DNA of 64,000 nt from positions 1 through 64,000 of the forward strand of contig JALRLV010000008.1 in the NCBI GenBank assembly GCA_023268715.1, given 5' to 3'. The stretch comes from Candidatus Thalassarchaeaceae archaeon. Lineage in GTDB: Archaea; Thermoplasmatota; Poseidoniia; Poseidoniales; Thalassarchaeaceae. Positions 59,381 through 64,000 of the stretch are shown piece after piece. Under the pieces are notes generated by a model. The model searched no databases, had not been told where the DNA came from, and was given only the letters and a program-made list of their open reading frames with translations. How positions within the stretch are numbered: position 1 is the stretch's first letter; every line of letters begins with the position of its first letter. Both the position numbers and the translations under genes were made by a program.

Positions 59381-61096
59381 ATGTCTGACGAGCGTAGATT
59401 AGAGAGGTTGTCTGCGATGCTGAGGCGTCGAGGAGTAGTACTTCCTGCATTCGATATCTACGGTGGAGTTTCCGGGTTAATCGACTACGGACCTGTAGGA
59501 GCCGCAATTAGAAGGCGCGTAACTCAGAAATGGGTAGATCATTGGTTGAGCCATGGAGATATTGTTGAAATCGATTCTCCAACAATTACCCCCGAGTCCG
59601 TACTGTTAGCCAGCGGCCATGTTGGTGAGTTCAACGATCTAATGACTGAGTGCAAGGCCTGTGGCTCTATATTTCGCGCTGACCATTTAGTGGAGCATTT
59701 GCACCCTAATGCAGATGCCTTGAACTCTGATGAAATCGATAATTTACTATCCACTGGAATCCAGTGTCAATCCTGTTCCGAATCGGTATGGACTCCTGCT
59801 CAGCCGATGAATTTGATGTTCTCCACGACCATCGGAGCAATGAGCACTGGAAGAACGGCCTACATGAGGCCTGAAACCGCACAAGGTATGTTCATGCTAT
59901 ATCCAGCATTATACCGACACTTTAGGCAAAAATTACCATTCGGTGCGATACAAACAGGTAAAGGATACAGAAACGAAATCAGCCCTAGACAAGGAATGAT
60001 TCGTCTAAGGGAATTTAATATGGCAGAGCTAGAATATTTCATCGACCCAGAAAATCCTCCAATCGCCGACTTAAATCGTAGAACAGAGATAATTAGCCTG
60101 ATTCCTGATCCAGATGGCCCTCACGCTGGCGAGGCCCGAATGAGTTTCGGGGCAGCCCTAGATGCTGGAATCATACGCCATCCAACCGTTGCTTGGTTTT
60201 TGGCTAGGACCTGGGATTTCTTGGTAGAAGTAGGAATTAACCCCGCGAAGATGCGGTTCCGACAACATGCTAGTACCGAAATGGCTCACTATGCGGAAGA
60301 TTGCTGGGATTGTGAGATTCATGGAGAACATGGTTGGATAGAATGTGTTGGAATCGCTAACCGAACTTGCCACGACTTACAGAGTCATGAATCTCATTCT
60401 AAATCTAAGTCGCTTAGGGCTTGGAGGCAATTTGCTGAACCTCGGTCACAAACCATAGACAGATTAGCACCCAATGGGGCAGTAATCGGTCCAACCTTTA
60501 GAGGAGATGCGGGTGATGTAGTTGCTGCTCTAGAGTCTCTTACCGATTTACCTGATTCGTTCCCATTTGAATTAACACTGAAAGACGGACGGACGGTTAC
60601 AATAGAGGAAGGCATGGTAGAAAGAAGAATTGAGACCGTGAATGTCAGTGGGGAATGGTTCACACCTCATGTTATTGAGCCTGCATTTGGAGTTGACCGA
60701 ATTATCTGGCACGTACTCGATCACGCCTACGAAGAAGCTGAAAAGGAAGGAGAGGCTTACACATTCCTTAGACTCGCTGAAGGGATTTCTAGCGTCGACT
60801 GTGTTGTACTCCCATTATTCGACAAAGAAGGAATGCCCGAATTAGCAAGAGAGATTACTTCAGCGATAAATTCACTCCCACATTCTAGAGCAGAGATGGA
60901 CTCAAGCAAATCTATTGGCCGAAGATACGCACGGGCTGATGAAATTGGAGTACCTTGGGCATTGACCGTCGACCATACATCTCTGGAAGACGGTAGTGTG
61001 ACGATTAGGCGTAGGGATGACCAATTACAGGTACGAGCCTTTGTCGACGAGATTCTAACTCGAATGACTAACGGAACCATGCAAGAATTGTTCTAA
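59381..61096 (+). CDS. glyS: Glycyl-tRNA synthetase (archaeal/eukaryotic alpha2 type)
   Basis: VLPAFDIYGGVSGLIDYGPVGAAIRRR, MRPETAQGMFMLYPALYRHFRQKLPFGAIQTGKGYRNEISPRQGMIRLREF; Met at 59381. Confidence 0.96.
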   Translation: MSDERRLERLSAMLRRRGVVLPAFDIYGGVSGLIDYGPVGAAIRRRVTQKWVDHWLSHGDIVEIDSPTITPESVLLASGHVGEFNDLMTECKACGSIFRADHLVEHLHPNADALNSDEIDNLLSTGIQCQSCSESVWTPAQPMNLMFSTTIGAMSTGRTAYMRPETAQGMFMLYPALYRHFRQKLPFGAIQTGKGYRNEISPRQGMIRLREFNMAELEYFIDPENPPIADLNRRTEIISLIPDPDGPHAGEARMSFGAALDAGIIRHPTVAWFLARTWDFLVEVGINPAKMRFRQHASTEMAHYAEDCWDCEIHGEHGWIECVGIANRTCHDLQSHESHSKSKSLRAWRQFAEPRSQTIDRLAPNGAVIGPTFRGDAGDVVAALESLTDLPDSFPFELTLKDGRTVTIEEGMVERRIETVNVSGEWFTPHVIEPAFGVDRIIWHVLDHAYEEAEKEGEAYTFLRLAEGISSVDCVVLPLFDKEGMPELAREITSAINSLPHSRAEMDSSKSIGRRYARADEIGVPWALTVDHTSLEDGSVTIRRRDDQLQVRAFVDEILTRMTNGTMQELF

Positions 61097-61161
61097 ATTT
61101 TTGATAGTTCCAGTAGAATTAGCCCACCAATCTTCAAGAGGCTCCAAGATAGGATAGGTGT

Positions 61162-62697
61162 GTGAACGAAGCCGGGGCCATCGAGGATTGGACGGAGAAA
61201 TATCGTCCAACCAGTATGTCTCAGATGGAGGGTAATGATTCCCAACTTCGTATGATTGCTCAATGGTTGGACAGATGGTCAACAGGAAAGATTCCAGACA
61301 AACGTGGATTACTTCTAGTTGGCCCACCAGGAGTCGGTAAGACTACTCTTGCCAAGGCGGTTGCAAAAGAGCGGGGCTGGTCGATTATTGAATTGAATGC
61401 CTCAGAAGAAAGGAATGCAGCAGCCATTAGAAGAGCGGCGACGCGTGGGAGTCAGCACATCTCACTTTCTGCTTTTTCTGGAGGAGGAGATGTTGGCGAG
61501 AAAACGGTAGTTTTACTCGACGAAGTCGACCACTTATCTGGCGGCTTCGCTCAAGTCTCCGAAGATAAAATCGACAAAATACTCTCGCCTGAAGAAGAAG
61601 AAAAAGCCAGTATTAAAGGAGATTCAGGTGGTAAGGCTGAACTTTTGAATTTACTCAAAATTACCGAACAACCTGTGATACTGACTTGTAATGATGCCAT
61701 GAGATTGTGGGGCTCTGGAAGGCAATGGCGTCGGAATAGAGACCGGGTAATGCGATTGGCAGAAAATATCCAATTCAAACGAGTTGGAAAACTGCATATG
61801 AGAAGGATTGCAAATAGGGTATTAGATGGTGAGCAACTATCTATGGATCCTGGAGCGGTAGAGGCACTTATCAAAAATAATCCGGGCGATTTACGAGCAT
61901 TAATTCGAGATTTGCAAGCTGCGGCCGCAATAGGTGGAGAACACATCGCTCTAGAGGATGTTAATGCATTGGCCGAGGTTGCGGAGAGAGATTCACAAAT
62001 CGATGTGTTCAGGGCGCTTCGAGAAGTATATGCTGCAAATAATGGGTATGAAGCCAATCAATTGCTAATGAATTCGGACAAGGACCCTGATGAGATGTTA
62101 GCATGGTTTGTATGGAATAATCAATCGGTTTTCGATACTAGAGAATTGTCTGAAATTTCTAAGGCGATGGTGCTTGCTGATCGCGCTTTGGCGACCAAGT
62201 TTACCAACAGAGCATATCGTTCGTGGTATTGGGGTTCTTCTCTTTCATCTCAAGCAGCAGTATCAGCAAAAAGAGAAGATCCTGCTTCCGACCCTTTCCT
62301 AACTTATCCTAACTTCCTAAGAAGAGGAGGGGAGGCATGGAGAACCTCTGGTGTTGTAGCATCTCTAGCAGAACAGTCAGGAGCGAGTAAAGCGGCTGTT
62401 AGAGAAGACCTCTGGCCCAACCTCTTAGCAGTTCACGATGAATCGCTTGGTGGGAATCCAGACGACTTTTCTTTGGCTATGAATTTGGGGTTGAGTGGCG
62501 AAGACCACCTATCTTTGCACGGGATTCCTAAATCAAGAAGGGAGGCAAAGAAAATTCTAGCGGCCTTCGATGATTCCCTGCCTAAGGATGATTGGCAAGA
62601 AATCCCTCAACCAATCCAACAAATCGAAGAGACTAATTCTGAATCCACAAAAGAAGAAGAGGATGAATCCACTCAATTTTCTCTTGATTCATTTTGA
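61162..62697 (+). CDS. rfcL: Replication factor C large subunit
   Basis: WTEKYRPTSMSQMEGN, LLLVGPPGVGKTTLAKAVAKERGWSIIELNASEERN, VVLLDEVDHL; GTG start. Confidence 0.95.
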   Translation: MNEAGAIEDWTEKYRPTSMSQMEGNDSQLRMIAQWLDRWSTGKIPDKRGLLLVGPPGVGKTTLAKAVAKERGWSIIELNASEERNAAAIRRAATRGSQHISLSAFSGGGDVGEKTVVLLDEVDHLSGGFAQVSEDKIDKILSPEEEEKASIKGDSGGKAELLNLLKITEQPVILTCNDAMRLWGSGRQWRRNRDRVMRLAENIQFKRVGKLHMRRIANRVLDGEQLSMDPGAVEALIKNNPGDLRALIRDLQAAAAIGGEHIALEDVNALAEVAERDSQIDVFRALREVYAANNGYEANQLLMNSDKDPDEMLAWFVWNNQSVFDTRELSEISKAMVLADRALATKFTNRAYRSWYWGSSLSSQAAVSAKREDPASDPFLTYPNFLRRGGEAWRTSGVVASLAEQSGASKAAVREDLWPNLLAVHDESLGGNPDDFSLAMNLGLSGEDHLSLHGIPKSRREAKKILAAFDDSLPKDDWQEIPQPIQQIEETNSESTKEEEDESTQFSLDSF

Positions 62698-62734
62698 ATC
62701 AGAGGGTACCCTCTGACAAGGTTTGAATCAGAGG
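62693..62734. repeat. 13-bp direct repeat TTTGAATCAGAGG at 62693 and 62722
   Basis: Two exact copies, 29 bp start to start; first copy overlaps the palindrome and the rfcL 3' end. Confidence 0.85.
62699..62716. repeat. 18-bp perfect palindrome TCAGAGGGTACCCTCTGA
   Basis: Self reverse-complementary with no spacer; immediately 3' of rfcL stop. Confidence 0.9.
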
Positions 62735-62834
62735 TAAATCATAGGGTATGTTTGTACTCTAGTCTCTGTTTCGCAAAAGCTCCACCAGTTGCAATCGCCT
62801 AAATCTTTATTCAGCAGCATTACACCTACGAATT

Positions 62835-63482
62835 ATGGCATCCACAGAGAGGCTTGTTGAAGACGCCGAAAAAGAATGGCTTGAGAAATGGGTGGCTGGA
62901 CCCGGAGACGATAGGTCGAAACCTCTCGATAGGGGGGCCAGCGCACCTGAACTAGAACTCCTCGATTACACTGGCACCCCTCGTCGGCTGTCTTCATTCT
63001 GGTCCGATGGCCCGGCACTGTTGATGTTCTGGCGGCACTTCGGTTGCGGGTGCGGCCTCGATAGAGCATCAAGACTCAGTGAGGAGTACGAAGACTACCT
63101 AGCGGCCGGAATCAATCCTGTCATTATAGGCCAGGGTGAGCCTGAGAGAGCCGCTGAATATCGTGAAAAGTACAACATCTCATGCCCGATTCTGTGTGAT
63201 CCTGATTATGCCGCCTACGCCGCCTACGGACTCGCAAACTTCGGTGTTGAGCAAGTCCTCTACGACGCTCCCGAGGAAACATGGTGCCATTCAAAGGATA
63301 TCGGGCTGGAATTCCAGGAAGCGAGGCGCGCCATCGAACGCCCTCTCGTCGACAATCCGTGGATGTCTACGGGAGAGTTCCTCGTGGGGCCATCGGGCAC
63401 GATTCGTGTCACCTATGCCTACCAATACTGCTCTGACTACCCCGATGCGAGAGTATTCACCACCGCAGCCAAGATTCTCTGA
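62835..63482 (+). CDS. Peroxiredoxin-like (AhpC/TSA_2-type thioredoxin fold) protein
   Basis: ASAPELELLDYTGTPRRLSSFWSDGPALLMFWRHFGCGCGLDRASRL, GISVIIGQGEPERAAEYREKYNISCPILCDPD-like segment; distinctly GC-rich. Confidence 0.8.
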   Translation: MASTERLVEDAEKEWLEKWVAGPGDDRSKPLDRGASAPELELLDYTGTPRRLSSFWSDGPALLMFWRHFGCGCGLDRASRLSEEYEDYLAAGINPVIIGQGEPERAAEYREKYNISCPILCDPDYAAYAAYGLANFGVEQVLYDAPEETWCHSKDIGLEFQEARRAIERPLVDNPWMSTGEFLVGPSGTIRVTYAYQYCSDYPDARVFTTAAKIL

Positions 63483-63504
63483 GTCAAGGGCTACTCTTTG
63501 CTTC

Positions 63505-63750
63505 ATGATAAATCAGGGGGAGGATCTTCTACCTCAGAATTCAAGATTCTCTCCCCTATCCGACTCCATGAGCGGCAATCATCCATCCGCCATACCAGCG
63601 ATAATTTTCTCTGTGCTCAGCCTAGCAATTCTTTCAATGATTTACGAGGGTTGGCTTTTCGGTGGAGTTTCTTTTCAACAAACAACAGTAGGCGGTCCTG
63701 TATGGTACATTACCCAAAGATTGGTTGATTTGATTTATCCATCGACTTGA
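63505..63750 (+). CDS. Small single-pass membrane protein
   Basis: MINQGEDLLPQNSRFSPLSDSMSGNHPSAIPAIIFSVLSLAILSMIYEGWLFGGVSFQQTTVGGPVWYITQRLVDLIYPST; alternative start 63568. Confidence 0.55.
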   Translation: MINQGEDLLPQNSRFSPLSDSMSGNHPSAIPAIIFSVLSLAILSMIYEGWLFGGVSFQQTTVGGPVWYITQRLVDLIYPST

Positions 63751-63826
63751 TTTCCATTTTGACAAACGAGCATAATCACATATGCCGACTGACACAGGGG
63801 CGACTCATTCCCTAGCCCTTGATTCA

Positions 63827-64000
63827 TTATGAACTAGGTACTGAGGAATGATGAAGACAAATTCGTAAATTACCTTCACTGTCTTTTGTATATGCAAATG
63901 AATACTCTACTTTGACCTCTTCACCTTCGGGATTTGTAAAGAAGTAATTACCCATAGCCAATGCAGTTGAACCGTGGATAATGATGTCATCATTCTGAAA
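63827..64000 (-). CDS. CaMKII-association-domain/SnoaL-like protein, C-terminal part (truncated by window edge)
   Basis: Reverse-strand reading FQNDDIIIHGSTALAMGNYFFTNPEGEEVKVEYSFAYTKDSEGNLRICLHHSSVPSS*; AMGxYxFxxxxGxxxxVEYxFxYxKxxxGxLxIxLHHSS pattern. Confidence 0.75.
   Translation of the reverse strand, partial: FQNDDIIIHGSTALAMGNYFFTNPEGEEVKVEYSFAYTKDSEGNLRICLHHSSVPSS

Noticed and set aside
61551-62057. 168-aa - strand ORF opposite rfcL
   Set aside because: Shadow ORF.
62833-63072. ORFs 62833-63072 (-), 63291-63506 (-) and the upstream part of 63136-63750 (+)
   Set aside because: Overlap the peroxiredoxin-like gene in other frames; high GC lengthens spurious ORFs. Only the 3' part (63505-63750) looks like a real small gene.
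1-64000. CRISPR arrays, transposons, prophage, toxin-antitoxin or restriction systems
   Set aside because: No regularly spaced repeats, transposase/integrase, cas, or defence-type proteins recognised by eye; remote homologs cannot be excluded without searches.

Overview
The window is a gene-dense (about 90% coding), moderately AT-rich archaeal chromosome segment. Gene content points to a planktonic Thermoplasmatota/Marine Group II-III-like euryarchaeon; this is inferred from families, and no rRNA is present. Core information processing: the exosome/proteasome superoperon (psmA-SBDS-rrp4-rrp41-rrp42-eL43-pcc1-prefoldin beta-DHH), rpS12-rpS7-EF2, kae1, pan, MBF1, tsr3, priS, rfcL, Met/Pro/GlyRS, AlaX, tiaS, dph6, kptA, a very large Lhr helicase and tRNA-Val(GAC). 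Metabolic blocks: histidine degradation (hutI divergent; hutH-hutU-cyclodeaminase-ftcD), three futalosine menaquinone genes (mqnD/A/E) around a HEAT-repeat gene, split transketolase, coaBC, thiolase, purB, and an isoprenoid block of isopentenyl phosphate kinase plus a fused type-I IPP isomerase/polyprenyl synthase, with a UbiD-family gene nearby. Observations most worth following up: (i) the Idi1-GGPPS fusion next to IPK; (ii) an archaeosortase-like protein divergent from a gmhA/gmhB-like pair; (iii) the hut cluster; (iv) a RecA/RadB-like protein with a degenerate P-loop; (v) an oligoproline protein with a duplicated C-terminal module beside a K/P-rich RDD-like membrane protein; (vi) a GC-rich peroxiredoxin-like gene next to an 18-bp perfect palindrome; (vii) a perfect inverted repeat upstream of EF2. 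I saw no CRISPR array, transposase, prophage or defence island. Family calls were made by eye from protein motifs, without database searches.
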